In this document: piece by piece, positions 27,457 through 36,512 of the stretch
Numbering within the stretch: the stretch's first letter is position 1
Layout: every line of letters starts with the position of its first letter
Assembly (NCBI RefSeq): GCF_014855515.1
Contig: NZ_JACYFK010000001.1
Location: 868,001 to 932,000, forward strand
Length of the DNA stretch: 64,000 nt
Direction: 5' to 3'
Source of the DNA: Euzebyella marina
Lineage (GTDB): Bacteria; Bacteroidota; Bacteroidia; Flavobacteriales; Flavobacteriaceae
Notes under the pieces: generated by a model
Told to the model about the DNA's origin: nothing
Databases searched by the model: none
The model's input: only the letters and a program-made list of their open reading frames with translations
Program-made: the position numbers and the translations under genes

Positions 27457-29049
27457 TTAACCTCTGTACTTGCTTGAAAGTTCTTTAGCTACCGTTGTTA
27501 GCGTATCGATTACCTCATCGGTTAATTTACCCGCTTTTAGCGTATCAAGTACACCTCTGTGTTTCGCATTCAAGAATTCTAAGTAATCTCTTTCAAACTC
27601 CTTTACCTTTTCTACCGGAACATCTCTCAACAAGTTTTTAGAACCTGCGTAGATAATAGCTACCTGATCTTCTACAGTGTAAGGGTCATTCTGTGCCTGC
27701 TTCAAGATTTCAACGTTACGACGACCTTTTTCAATTACGTTCAAAGTAGCTGCATCTAGATCGGAACCGAACTTGGCAAAAGCTTCCAATTCACGGAACT
27801 GTGCCTGATCTAGTTTTAAGGTACCGGCAACTTTCTTCATCGATTTAATCTGCGCACTACCCCCCACACGCGATACCGAAATACCAACGTTAATCGCAGG
27901 ACGCACCCCTTGGTTGAACAAATCTTGCTCTAAGAATATCTGACCATCGGTAATGGAGATTACGTTGGTAGGAATATAAGCGGAAACGTCACCTGCTTGT
28001 GTCTCAATAATCGGAAGAGCCGTTAGAGAACCTCCACCTTTTACCATTGGTTTTAATACCTCTGGTAAATCGTTCATGCTTTGCGCAATCTTATCATCGT
28101 TTATCACTTTTGCGGCACGCTCCAACAATCTTGAGTGAAGGTAGAAAACGTCTCCAGGGTAGGCCTCACGTCCTGGTGGTCTTCTTAAAAGAAGAGACAC
28201 CTCACGATAAGCTACCGCCTGCTTTGATAAATCATCGTAGATAATCAATGCAGGGCGACCTGTATCACGGAAATATTCACCGATAGAAGCCCCAGCAAAT
28301 GGAGCATATACCTGCATTGGCGCAGGATCTGATGCGTTGGCCGCTACAATGGTTGTATAGGCCAAAGCGCCTTTTTCTTCCAAGGTCTTGGCAATTGCGG
28401 CAACGGTAGAAGCTTTCTGACCTACGGCAACGTAGATACAGTAAACTGGCTCACCGGCATCGTAGAATTCCTTTTGATTCAAAATGGTATCGATACAAAC
28501 AGTTGTCTTACCTGTTTGACGGTCACCGATAACCAACTCCCTTTGACCTCTACCTACAGGAATCATAGCATCAATAGCCTTAATACCTGATTGCATAGGT
28601 TCGGTTACGGGCTCTCTATAAATAACACCAGGCGCCTTTCGCTCCAATGGCATTTCGTAGGTATCACCGGCGATAGGACCCTTACCATCGATAGGGTTAC
28701 CCAAAGTATCAACCACACGCCCAACAATACCTTCACCTACCTTAATGGAAGCAATTCTTTGGGTACGTTTTACGGTAGCACCTTCAAGAACTTCTTTAGA
28801 AGGGCCTAAAAGTACGACACCAACGTTGTCTTCCTCGAGGTTAAGAACAATACCTTCCAATCCACCTTCAAACTCCACCAATTCTCCATATTGAGCATTG
28901 GAAAGTCCGTAAACACGGGCGATACCATCACCAACCTGCAATACGGTTCCTACTTCATCCAAAGTAGCGGTAGCTTCAAATCCTGATAACTGTTTCTTTA
29001 ATATTGCTGATACTTCAGCGGCTTTTACTCCTGCCATTTGTTTAGACAT
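27457..29049 (-). CDS. atpA: ATP synthase F1 alpha subunit
   Basis: 530 residues from the first ATG; the Met at residue 5 ([10 protein letters not shown]) is an equally good start. Forms the alpha3beta3 head and carries the non-catalytic nucleotide sites. The P-loop reads [10 protein letters not shown], and the alpha/beta signature [17 protein letters not shown] is present. The C-terminal domain is complete. Expected length and position between atpH and atpG. Confidence 0.98.
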   Translation of the reverse strand: MSKQMAGVKAAEVSAILKKQLSGFEATATLDEVGTVLQVGDGIARVYGLSNAQYGELVEFEGGLEGIVLNLEEDNVGVVLLGPSKEVLEGATVKRTQRIASIKVGEGIVGRVVDTLGNPIDGKGPIAGDTYEMPLERKAPGVIYREPVTEPMQSGIKAIDAMIPVGRGQRELVIGDRQTGKTTVCIDTILNQKEFYDAGEPVYCIYVAVGQKASTVAAIAKTLEEKGALAYTTIVAANASDPAPMQVYAPFAGASIGEYFRDTGRPALIIYDDLSKQAVAYREVSLLLRRPPGREAYPGDVFYLHSRLLERAAKVINDDKIAQSMNDLPEVLKPMVKGGGSLTALPIIETQAGDVSAYIPTNVISITDGQIFLEQDLFNQGVRPAINVGISVSRVGGSAQIKSMKKVAGTLKLDQAQFRELEAFAKFGSDLDAATLNVIEKGRRNVEILKQAQNDPYTVEDQVAIIYAGSKNLLRDVPVEKVKEFERDYLEFLNAKHRGVLDTLKAGKLTDEVIDTLTTVAKELSSKYRG

Positions 29050-29099
29050 TATACCTGCGAAAATAGAACGAGACCTCTAATTTCAAAGGTTGTTGTTAT

Positions 29100-29639
29100 T
29101 TATAGACTATTGGTAAATTCTCTTTTTAAATTATTCAATTTATTCGCAATACTCGCATCGTACTGCAAATCGCCGACCCTTAGAATAAAACCTCCGATGA
29201 TACTCTCATCGATTTTATTCTGAATGCTTACCTCGTTACCGGTAAGCTGGGCCACTTGCTTCAAAACTTTCTTTTCAAGCTCTGGCGTCAATGGAACGGC
29301 TGTGGTTACATATGCCACACCTTCACCTTTTAAATCTTCGTTTAAAATAATATACTTTAAGGCAACTTCGTTTAAAAGAGATACTCTCTTATTACCTGCC
29401 AAAGTACCTAAAAGACCTAAAGTTATTTCGTTGCTACCTGCAAATATGGCCGCCAAGGATTCTTTTTTTGTTTCCTCTTTGATAACAGGGCTCTGCAACA
29501 TATTGCGAAGCTCTTTGCTTTCTGAAATGGTAGCTACTATAGAACGCATATCATCTTCGACCGCATTTGCCGCTTTTTTTTCAACTGCAAAGTTTAAAAC
29601 GGCTTTTGCATATCTTAAGGCTGCTCTAGAATCGCTCAT
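29100..29639 (-). CDS. atpH: ATP synthase F1 delta subunit
   Basis: 179 residues. Part of the peripheral stalk, joining F1 to the b subunits. The N-terminal helical bundle (MSDSRAALRYAKAVLNFAVEK) and the C-terminal signature IDESIIGGFILRVGDLQYDASI are clear. Separated from atpF by 37 bases and from atpA by 50 bases. Confidence 0.96.
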   Translation of the reverse strand: MSDSRAALRYAKAVLNFAVEKKAANAVEDDMRSIVATISESKELRNMLQSPVIKEETKKESLAAIFAGSNEITLGLLGTLAGNKRVSLLNEVALKYIILNEDLKGEGVAYVTTAVPLTPELEKKVLKQVAQLTGNEVSIQNKIDESIIGGFILRVGDLQYDASIANKLNNLKREFTNSL

Positions 29640-29676
29640 TTGTTTCTTATTTGGTAGTTAACTTAAAGAATATCGA

Positions 29677-30177
29677 TTAATTCAACTTAACGTCGCCCAA
29701 CATACTTTCAACCAACTTTAGTTGCTTGTCTTTGTTGGCCAATTGCTCTTTAAGCACTTTTTCAGCTATTTCTACCGAAAGTTCGGCTACTTGATTCTTG
29801 ATATCAGCAACAGCGGCCTTCTTTTCGCTCTCGATGGCTGCCTGAGCTTGTTTAATCAATTTGTCTGCCTCTACTTGAGCCTGCTCTTTTGAGTCGGCAA
29901 TCATCTTATCTTTTATCTCTCTAGCTTCTTTCAACATAGCCTCACGCTCGGCACGAGCTTCTTTCAAAAGCTTGTCATTGTCGGCCTGAAGATTTTGCAT
30001 TTCTTTTCTGGCCTGTTCGGCTGCCTCTAAAGCGCCCTGAATACCTTCTTCTCTTTCATTAAGAGACGTTAATATAGGTTTCCATGCAAACTTCACCAAT
30101 AGAAAAATCAGACCTAACAAAAGAATGGTCTGTACAATAAAAAGGCCTGGTGAAAAATCGTTTATTAAAATGTCCAT
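29677..30177 (-). CDS. atpF: ATP synthase F0 b subunit
   Basis: 166 residues from the ATG at 30177 (MDILINDFSPGLF). The frame is open 51 bases further upstream, but the family begins at this Met. One N-terminal membrane segment (about 10-30, FIVQTILLLGLIFLLVKFAWKPI) is followed by a long charged coiled coil (EEGIQGALEAAEQARKEMQNL) that forms the peripheral stalk. Confidence 0.95.
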   Translation of the reverse strand: MDILINDFSPGLFIVQTILLLGLIFLLVKFAWKPILTSLNEREEGIQGALEAAEQARKEMQNLQADNDKLLKEARAEREAMLKEAREIKDKMIADSKEQAQVEADKLIKQAQAAIESEKKAAVADIKNQVAELSVEIAEKVLKEQLANKDKQLKLVESMLGDVKLN

Positions 30178-30263
30178 ATATAATATCTTAATAGCTAATG
30201 TTTGATGAAAAGCATTTCCTGCAACCAACCGTTACAGGAAAATGCTTTTAGGTTTTTCTATTC

Positions 30264-30482
<219 letters not shown>

Positions 30483-30488
30483 TCAATT

Positions 30489-31673
30489 CTAAATAAAATT
30501 CTCTCGAACGTCTTCTGCGTCGGCCACCTCATGACCATGTGCGTCATGTTCATGCTCATGATCGTGTTCCGCTACTGCCATTCCAATAAACAAAGCAGAA
30601 AGCATTGTGAAAATATATGCTTGTAGAAAAGCCACCAAAACTTCGATCAAAGTGATAAAAAATGATAAAACCAATGACAACCCAGTAGCGCCCGCTACAC
30701 CCAAACTATTCTTTAGGGTAAACATGATAGCGATAAGACTCATGACAACAATATGACCTGCTGAAATATTCGCAAACAAACGAACCAATAACGAGAAAGG
30801 CTTAATCAAAAACGCTCCTGCCAATTCGATGATGGCCAAAACGGGACGAATAAGAACCGGCACACCTGGCATCCAGAGCATGTGCATCCAATAATCTTTA
30901 TTTCCGCTAACCGTATAAATAATCAAGGTGAAAATAGCCAATGCCGCAGTTACGGCCAATTGCCCGGTTACGTTGAAACCTAAAGGAGTAAGACCTAAAA
31001 GATTCAAAATCCATATAAAAAAGAAAACGGTTAATAGATAGCCTGTAAATTTTCTATACTTCTTTTCACCGATGTTCGGTTTGGCAATCTCATCTCTAAC
31101 ATAGATTACCAAAGGCTCAAGCACACGACCAAAACCCGTTGGCACCTTTTTTGTCTTGTATTGTTTGGCCAAACTAGAAAAGCCCCAAAGCATCAATAGA
31201 CCGACCAAAAGAATACCGACAACACTTTTAGTCATAGAAAAATCTAAAACCTTATGGGCGTTTGTAGGGTGATGCGCCTCATCGAACTTCACCTCATTAG
31301 CACCACCATCCAATTCATAAATTTTACTATGAAGCTTAACAAACCGAGAACCATTTTTTTCAACGATTACCTCGCCTGAATCATCATGATGAAAAGCAGA
31401 TGACATAAAACTGGCCAAACCATTACTTGACCAAACAATGACCGGAAGTGGAAAACCGACATGCTTTCGCTCACCAGCACCGTTAGTGTAAGAGAACAAA
31501 TGAAAATCGTGTGAGTCTTTAATATGGTGTTGAATATACGCCTCGACTTCTTCTTTAGTACTTACAGCGCCATCAGCCTTATCGTCTGATTCTGAAGACG
31601 CAAAACCTTGGAGTGAAAAGCAAAGTGCAAAAAGTAGTAATAGAGTTCCGACCGATCTTGATACTTCCTTCAT
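30489..31673 (-). CDS. atpB: ATP synthase F0 a subunit with a periplasmic N-terminal extension
   Basis: 394 residues, about 120-150 longer than the E. coli protein. The extra part is N-terminal: a signal-like segment (TLLLLFALCFSLQGFA) followed by about 130 hydrophilic residues (HHIKDSHDFHLFSYTNGAG...), a form typical of Bacteroidota. The core has the essential Arg in LVRLFANISAGHIVV. The C-terminus carries a His-rich tail (AEHDHEHEHDAHGHE) that could bind metal or protons. A good promoter lies at 31713-31742, so the ATP synthase genes can be expressed separately from the upstream porW-bactofilin-atpZ genes. Confidence 0.96.
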   Translation of the reverse strand: MKEVSRSVGTLLLLFALCFSLQGFASSESDDKADGAVSTKEEVEAYIQHHIKDSHDFHLFSYTNGAGERKHVGFPLPVIVWSSNGLASFMSSAFHHDDSGEVIVEKNGSRFVKLHSKIYELDGGANEVKFDEAHHPTNAHKVLDFSMTKSVVGILLVGLLMLWGFSSLAKQYKTKKVPTGFGRVLEPLVIYVRDEIAKPNIGEKKYRKFTGYLLTVFFFIWILNLLGLTPLGFNVTGQLAVTAALAIFTLIIYTVSGNKDYWMHMLWMPGVPVLIRPVLAIIELAGAFLIKPFSLLVRLFANISAGHIVVMSLIAIMFTLKNSLGVAGATGLSLVLSFFITLIEVLVAFLQAYIFTMLSALFIGMAVAEHDHEHEHDAHGHEVADAEDVRENFI

Positions 31674-31712
31674 GGGTTCTTTATCAAAAAATTAAGCTCC
31701 TAAAATTTGGCG

Positions 31713-31742
31713 CAAAAGTAGTTATTCTTAACGTAAATCAAA
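31713..31742 (-). promoter_or_regulatory. Promoter TTTG-N18-TACTTTTG of atpB
   Basis: On the minus strand TTTG, an 18-base spacer and TACTTTTG match the Bacteroidota consensus at both elements. The -7 box ends 39 bases before the atpB ATG. Confidence 0.7.
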
Positions 31743-31769
31743 CCATATTTTTTATATAAAATTCTGGGA

Positions 31770-32156
31770 TTATTTACCGCGCAATATTTTTGTAACAAAA
31801 ACAACTTCCAATATTAGAAAAATAGCAATGGGTATTAAAATAGATCCCCTGTAAAACCTCGATATAATCTGATCTCCCATGAGTTGGGGATAAAACATCA
31901 TCGTGAAAACCATGATTTTAAAAACCAAAAGGCCCATATAAATAAAACCCAGTTGCGGGAAAACCGACTTGATTTTGGCCACCAGTCGAAAGACAATTAT
32001 AATCGATAAAGAGAAAATGCCATGAAAAACATAGGCCTTCTTCAGTAAAACTTTCAGCTCATCATATTCTTCACCCAAAAACCATTCGTGCAGAAAGAAA
32101 GAAGTCGCGCCCACAAAAGTGAACACGACTATGTATAACAAAATTGTTTTTACCAC
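31770..32156 (-). CDS. DUF6168 family membrane protein of the ATP synthase locus
   Basis: 128 residues with four predicted membrane helices (ILLYIVVFTFVGATSFFLH, FHGIFSLSIIIVFRLVA, FIYMGLLVFKIMVFTMMFY, GSILIPIAIFLILEVVFV). The position between atpZ and atpB is where other bacteria have atpI, so it may be an analogue that helps F0 assembly. This is an inference from size, topology and position; I see no sequence motif that proves it. Confidence 0.75.
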   Translation of the reverse strand: MVKTILLYIVVFTFVGATSFFLHEWFLGEEYDELKVLLKKAYVFHGIFSLSIIIVFRLVAKIKSVFPQLGFIYMGLLVFKIMVFTMMFYPQLMGDQIISRFYRGSILIPIAIFLILEVVFVTKILRGK

Positions 32157-32165
32157 TAGACCCTA

Positions 32166-32390
32166 TTATTTGTTCAAGTTGATGACCTTTTTTATGACTA
32201 GGTACATCGACAAAAATACAGCAATAAGGGTAATTGTATCCTCTAAATATGTTTTTTCAAACTTTTCATCCAACCACGCCCCTAGAAGATTCCCCAAATA
32301 AATGGTCGCCCCCATTTGTATGGCTATGCCCGACAGGCTAGCCGCGTTTCGGATCAAGCGCGAATTATCACGAGGCTTTTGCTGGCTCAT
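32166..32390 (-). CDS. atpZ: AtpZ/AtpI family protein
   Basis: 74 residues with two membrane helices (LSGIAIQMGATIYLGNLLGAWLD; DTITLIAVFLSMYLVIKKVI), the normal form of the small AtpZ-type F0 protein. AtpI/AtpZ proteins assist c-ring assembly or ion transport. The start lies inside the 3' end of the bactofilin gene (23-base overlap), and DUF6168 begins 9 bases after it. Confidence 0.85.
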   Translation of the reverse strand: MSQQKPRDNSRLIRNAASLSGIAIQMGATIYLGNLLGAWLDEKFEKTYLEDTITLIAVFLSMYLVIKKVINLNK

Positions 32391-32805
32391 TGGCAGCTGT
32401 ACCTATAGTTGTTTTAAAATTGCTGCTACTGCTTGACGAAGCACCTTTGCCCTTCATAGTACAAGAAGCATTAAAAGTGGCCCCTGGCTCTACCGCCAAT
32501 TTAGATACGGAAACCGTACCCTCGATTACCGCTGAAGATTTTAACGACAATAAATCAGAAACTAAAAGCTCACCGTTGAAGCTTCCTTCGATATCTGCGT
32601 TGACGCATTCTACCTTTCCGTGAATGTAGCCGTCTTTACCGATAACTACCTTACCGGTGGTTTTTACATTTCCATCTAATTTACCATCGATTCTAAAATC
32701 GGCTTCTGAGATGATATCTCCTTTGATTTTAGTGTGCTTAGAAATTCTGTTCGGTTGTGCTCCTATTTCGTTCATAGTTCTAGGTTTTTTGTTATCGGAA
32801 AACAT
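32368..32805 (-). CDS. Bactofilin (polymer-forming cytoskeletal protein)
   Basis: 145 residues. The central part (about 30-115) has the right-handed beta-helix repeat pattern of bactofilins (GDIISEADFRIDGKLDGNVK, GKVVIGKDGYIHGKVECVNADIEGSFNGEL). The tails are disordered and Ser-rich (KGKGASSSSSSNFK). Bactofilins polymerise without nucleotides and organise cell-shape or envelope machines. It starts 3 bases after the stop of the porW-like gene and overlaps atpZ, so the three are likely co-transcribed. Confidence 0.9.
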   Translation of the reverse strand: MFSDNKKPRTMNEIGAQPNRISKHTKIKGDIISEADFRIDGKLDGNVKTTGKVVIGKDGYIHGKVECVNADIEGSFNGELLVSDLLSLKSSAVIEGTVSVSKLAVEPGATFNASCTMKGKGASSSSSSNFKTTIGTAANEPAKAS

Positions 32806-32808
32806 TTG

Positions 32809-35364
32809 TTATGGTTTTGGGGTTAAAATCTGATTCTTATAATCTTGTAGGTTTTTATGAACTTGTACCGTCTTGTAGTTGCTAGATAAAATTACAAAAT
32901 TCTCATTGTCAATAAGGTAATCCTTGTTAAATTTTATAAGTTCTGCGAACCCTAGAGCGTAGTCCTTCGATTTAAAACCGTGTACTACTACGAATTGCTC
33001 TTCCAGCGTATAAATGTCTTTTGACACCCTATTCTTGTATCTTAAATCTATGATTGCGTCTTCTAGCTCTTTCATAACTCTCAAAGCAATCTGATTATTG
33101 CTTCTTCTGAAAGGAAAAACAACTTTCCAGTTATCGGTACCTGTAGAGCCTTCTTCTGCAGAGAATTCGGTAACGGCCAATTTTGGTAATTCCTCTGACA
33201 CTATTTGTTCTGCCTTTTTGCCTTCGGGGGAATTAGGGTAGGTAAGTGCGACGTAGTTCAAGGCCTCTTCGAACGGTTCAAAACCATTGAGCCTGCCTAT
33301 GGCGTTCGCTTTTAACATCTCGAATTTCGGAACGATTGGGTCACCCGTGAATTTTTCAATGTTCTCTTCAGCACCAGTAATCGTGCGCAAGAACTCTTGC
33401 TGCTCGTAAAGTCTGTAGAGGGCGGCATAACGTGCAGCCGGGCTATCTTCATCGCCCTCAAGAACGGCCCTAGGGTTCAAAATGATTTCGGCGTAACGAG
33501 AATCACCATGGTTTTTAAGTATATCGGCCTTCATCGAAGCCAATAACGGACTACCCTCTTCTTCATATATCTTATACAAATTATACTTAGAAGGCAATAC
33601 CAGTCTTTCTTCAGGATTGGAGGCAAGAACATCTTCAAGCTTTTCGGCAGCCAAAACGTTCTCTTTGAATTTCTCTTTATAAATCAACCCCAGCTGATAG
33701 TTGGCAAAGTTTTTTTCAGTGCGGAGGCTATCAATAGTACTCTCTTCCTGAGGAATCTGGTTAAGATAAAAATCGACGGACATGCGGTCATCAGCAGCTT
33801 CTTCACCCAAACCTTGTTGGTCGTTTGCCGCAACAGCGTTAGTCGCTTCTGCCGGCAAAGAACGACTTTTATCGCTCCAACGCCAGTTATCTGCCAGTTC
33901 TCTTTTGCCCCATCGTTGGGCGAAATCATTTTTGCCGTAACCTAAACTGGTCAAATTATAAAAATAGAACTTGCCTTTATTCTCTTTACCCCCTTTGCTT
34001 TGGGCAAATTGAGCAAAGCCCGCATTCATTCTGTTCTCTTCTTTTTTCGCCGCCGCTTCCTGTGCCTTTTTCAAACTAGCAATGTGCTCTTCAAAATAGG
34101 CCACCTTTTTTTCTTGGGGCATTTCGTATACAGTGATTACACTATCGGCGTGATGAACGATGTCTTCATATTTGATTACATCTTCAAGGTTATCAAGTTT
34201 CTTCTTGGTAGAGCGGTATTTTTTAGTATTCTCATTTAAGTTGGTCAGAACACTGTCATAATAGGCACCTGCCAACTTATATATGTTTCTATCAAAATTA
34301 TAAACTGCCAGGTTCTCATAATTCAGAGCATTTAATTTAGGCTCATTTTGGGTGGCCCTTAGCGACTTGTTGAAGTATAGCAATGCCAAGCTATCGTTCT
34401 CTTGATTCAAGTGATACTCGGCGACTTGACGATAAATTAGATGTAAAAAGGGTCTGTTTTCACGATTCTCCTCCATTTTGGTGAGATACTCAAGCATCAG
34501 CTCCTGATTTTCAGAAGTAACATCGGTATTCTTAATCTTCTCTATTTCTGCATTCACCATATAAACCCTTGGTGATTTTCGATTTAGGTCAATTACCTTA
34601 TCAAACGCGTAGTTGGCGCTGTCTTTATGCCCTAATTGGTTAAATAGCTGGCCTATTATGTAATAATAACGACCCTTCTCAGAGTTTTTCTTGGTATAAT
34701 AAGATGCAATCTTCAGTTGCTGAACAGCTGTATCGATAACCCCAAGATTAATATATGCCTGAGCCATCATAGCGCGTGCATCGGCATATTCTTGCTCTTT
34801 CAAATCTTCGTATTTCATTAGCCACTTCAAATTTTTAATGGCCAACTCTTCATTCTCAAGTCTAATATTTACCTTCTCACGCCAGATACGTGCCTCAGCA
34901 ATCTTGTCGCTAAAATCATATTTGTTGATGATGTAGTTAAAAGCCTCTAATGCGGGAATATACCTTTGGTCAAAATACCTGGCCTTGCCCAACAATAAAA
35001 AAGCTTCATCAGTTTGTGGGTTTCGCTCGACATCTTTAATATCCATACTATGTTTTTGTATGGCTTTCGTGGCCTTCTCTTCAGCAATTATGAAGTTAGG
35101 GTTGTTATCTTCAGAGTCTAGTTTGATTTCGTCGGTAACCTCTAGGCGCTCTACCGGAAGCACCTCCCAGTAATCATCATGGTAAGTATTGTTTAGCTCT
35201 GTGCGCCCCTCTTCAAAGGCAATATTGCCATTATACAGAGTGTTGTATTTGGTGTTGAGCGCATGCCAATTTCGGTTTACGAACGTATCTTTCTTGGTAG
35301 AGCAAGACGATATCGCGATGCCCCCCAGAACCGAAATCAAGACCAGTTTTTTATATAGCTTCAA
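32809..35364 (-). CDS. porW: PorW/SprE-like TPR lipoprotein of the type IX secretion and gliding system
   Basis: 851 residues. The signal KLVLISVLGGIAISSCSTKK ends in a lipobox. The body consists of many TPR-like helical pairs (about 80-700), for example EARIWREKVNIRLENEELAI, ARAMMAQAYINLGVIDTAVQQL and RYYYIIGQLFNQLGHKDSANYAFD. A Lys/Glu-rich middle section (around 430-480) may be disordered. Length, lipobox and the opening block FVNRNWHALNTKYNTLYNGNIAF fit PorW/SprE, which in F. johnsoniae and Porphyromonas links the PorKN ring to the PorLM motor side of the secretion machine. The 399-base upstream region carries two ACCGACC dyads. Confidence 0.88.
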   Translation of the reverse strand: MKLYKKLVLISVLGGIAISSCSTKKDTFVNRNWHALNTKYNTLYNGNIAFEEGRTELNNTYHDDYWEVLPVERLEVTDEIKLDSEDNNPNFIIAEEKATKAIQKHSMDIKDVERNPQTDEAFLLLGKARYFDQRYIPALEAFNYIINKYDFSDKIAEARIWREKVNIRLENEELAIKNLKWLMKYEDLKEQEYADARAMMAQAYINLGVIDTAVQQLKIASYYTKKNSEKGRYYYIIGQLFNQLGHKDSANYAFDKVIDLNRKSPRVYMVNAEIEKIKNTDVTSENQELMLEYLTKMEENRENRPFLHLIYRQVAEYHLNQENDSLALLYFNKSLRATQNEPKLNALNYENLAVYNFDRNIYKLAGAYYDSVLTNLNENTKKYRSTKKKLDNLEDVIKYEDIVHHADSVITVYEMPQEKKVAYFEEHIASLKKAQEAAAKKEENRMNAGFAQFAQSKGGKENKGKFYFYNLTSLGYGKNDFAQRWGKRELADNWRWSDKSRSLPAEATNAVAANDQQGLGEEAADDRMSVDFYLNQIPQEESTIDSLRTEKNFANYQLGLIYKEKFKENVLAAEKLEDVLASNPEERLVLPSKYNLYKIYEEEGSPLLASMKADILKNHGDSRYAEIILNPRAVLEGDEDSPAARYAALYRLYEQQEFLRTITGAEENIEKFTGDPIVPKFEMLKANAIGRLNGFEPFEEALNYVALTYPNSPEGKKAEQIVSEELPKLAVTEFSAEEGSTGTDNWKVVFPFRRSNNQIALRVMKELEDAIIDLRYKNRVSKDIYTLEEQFVVVHGFKSKDYALGFAELIKFNKDYLIDNENFVILSSNYKTVQVHKNLQDYKNQILTPKP

Positions 35365-35419
35365 AATTGTAAATCTGTGTACGTAACTCTAACTAAAAAA
35401 GAACGGGATTATTATGTAT

Positions 35420-35431
35420 TTCATCGATAAA
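35420..35431 (-). repeat. Intergenic 12-mer TTTATCGATGAA, inverted copy
   Basis: Exact reverse complement of the copies at 15826-15837 and 35659-35670. It lies 56 bases before the porW ATG. Confidence 0.45.
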
Positions 35432-35579
35432 ATATTTTAATCAAAGCCGTTGAAGCGATAAAGCCTCGGAAATTGTACCAGCAGGACTTTAGAACATAAA
35501 TAATCTCTAAAATAGCGACTTTAATACCAATAAAACCTTTCGAAACAAGCCCCCTACATTAAAAAAAGAACTGAACTTA

Positions 35580-35597
35580 ACCGACCGACAGGTCAGT
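35580..35597. promoter_or_regulatory. Dyad ACCGACC-GACA-GGTCAGT upstream of porW
   Basis: Six of seven arm positions are symmetric around a 4-base spacer, the same layout as at 35705 and 45582. It lies 215 bases before the porW ATG and is not followed by T runs, so it is probably a protein-binding site. Confidence 0.5.
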
Positions 35598-35658
35598 GAA
35601 TAAGTGGCCGGAACATTTTATGGCTGTTTTTATACAGTTTAAAGAAAAGAAGGAGTAG

Positions 35659-35670
35659 TTTATCGATGAA
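35659..35670 (+). repeat. Intergenic 12-mer TTTATCGATGAA, copy 2
   Basis: Identical to 15826-15837. Each copy begins about 50 bases before a distal ACCGACC dyad (46 bases here, 52 there). Confidence 0.45.
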
Positions 35671-35704
35671 TCAGGTACAAGGCCTCTTAAACCCCAACGC
35701 TGAT

Positions 35705-35722
35705 ACCGACCCAATGGTCGGT
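35705..35722. promoter_or_regulatory. Perfect dyad ACCGACC-CAAT-GGTCGGT
   Basis: Both 7-base arms are perfectly symmetric. Its right half is exactly 125 bases from the right half of the dyad at 35580-35597. It lies 42 bases behind the stop of the ABC ATPase gene, with no T run, so it does not look like a terminator. Confidence 0.55.
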
Positions 35723-35763
35723 TTTCATAAATTTCATTTCAAAAAGAATATACCATTCACCCA

Positions 35764-36495
35764 CTAAGAAATGATGGTTTCGCCAGGGGCCGAAAAAGAA
35801 GATCCAGAGAAAAACGCTTCTAATTCTCTTAAAGTTTCAGCGGAGGTCTCAATATCTTTCACCACCTCACCCTTATTCAATACAACTATTCGTTCACAAA
35901 CTTCAGTTACATGAATTAAATCGTGGCTGGAAACCAAAACGGTTACCCCCTTTTGCGCAGCCAATTCTTTTATGATTCCCTTGAGCCTGATTTGGGTGGA
36001 TGGGTCTAAATTAGCGAAGGGTTCATCTAAAATCACCACTTCTGGCTGACCGATAAAGCTGGCAACAATACCCGCCTTTTTCTGATTACCCTTAGAAAGG
36101 TCTCTTAAATATTTGTTCTGACCCAATATTTCTCCGTGAAAAAATTCTTGGAAGTTGGCCAATAATGCATCGACATCGGCTGTGTTCTGATGACGAAGTT
36201 CCCCGATAAAATAGAAATATTCTTCAGGGGTAAGGTATCCTATCAAAAAAGATTCATCAATGAAAGATGATGTAAAAGGTTTCCAATCTTCGCTTTGATC
36301 TACCCGAACATTATTTGTAACAATATGACCTGTGGTTGGCTGGATCAAATCTAGCAAAAGGCTAAAAAATGTAGTTTTACCTGCGCCATTGTTACCTACT
36401 AAACCAAAACTTTGTCCCTTGGTGATATTCAATTGAGGAATATTCAAAACAGTCTTTCCGTTGTACGTCTTGCTAAGGTTTTCTACTTCAATCAT
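35764..36495 (-). CDS. ABC transporter ATP-binding protein
   Basis: 243 residues. Walker A GNNGAGKTTFF (about 35-45), the signature motif DLSKGNQKKAG and Walker B VVILDEPFANLD are all visible, followed by the switch His in SSHDLIHV. The short, single-domain form with CcmA/NatA-like character suggests an exporter or a drug or bacteriocin-type system. It is 17 bases downstream of the permease gene, with which it must work. Substrate unknown. Confidence 0.95.
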   Translation of the reverse strand: MIEVENLSKTYNGKTVLNIPQLNITKGQSFGLVGNNGAGKTTFFSLLLDLIQPTTGHIVTNNVRVDQSEDWKPFTSSFIDESFLIGYLTPEEYFYFIGELRHQNTADVDALLANFQEFFHGEILGQNKYLRDLSKGNQKKAGIVASFIGQPEVVILDEPFANLDPSTQIRLKGIIKELAAQKGVTVLVSSHDLIHVTEVCERIVVLNKGEVVKDIETSAETLRELEAFFSGSSFSAPGETIIS

Positions 36496-36512
36496 AAATT
36501 GGAACTATTGGA

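Larger units (their letters stand above)
35365..35763. other. 399-base intergenic region with two dyads and two copies of the TTTATCGATGAA 12-mer
   Basis: No reading frame longer than about ten codons fits on the minus strand, and none was convincing on the plus strand. No TAnnTTTG promoter was found in front of porW. The region holds the dyads at 35580-35597 and 35705-35722 and the 12-mer at 35659-35670 and, inverted, at 35420-35431. Its size is unusual in this compact genome and suggests a long leader or complex control of porW. Confidence 0.5.
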
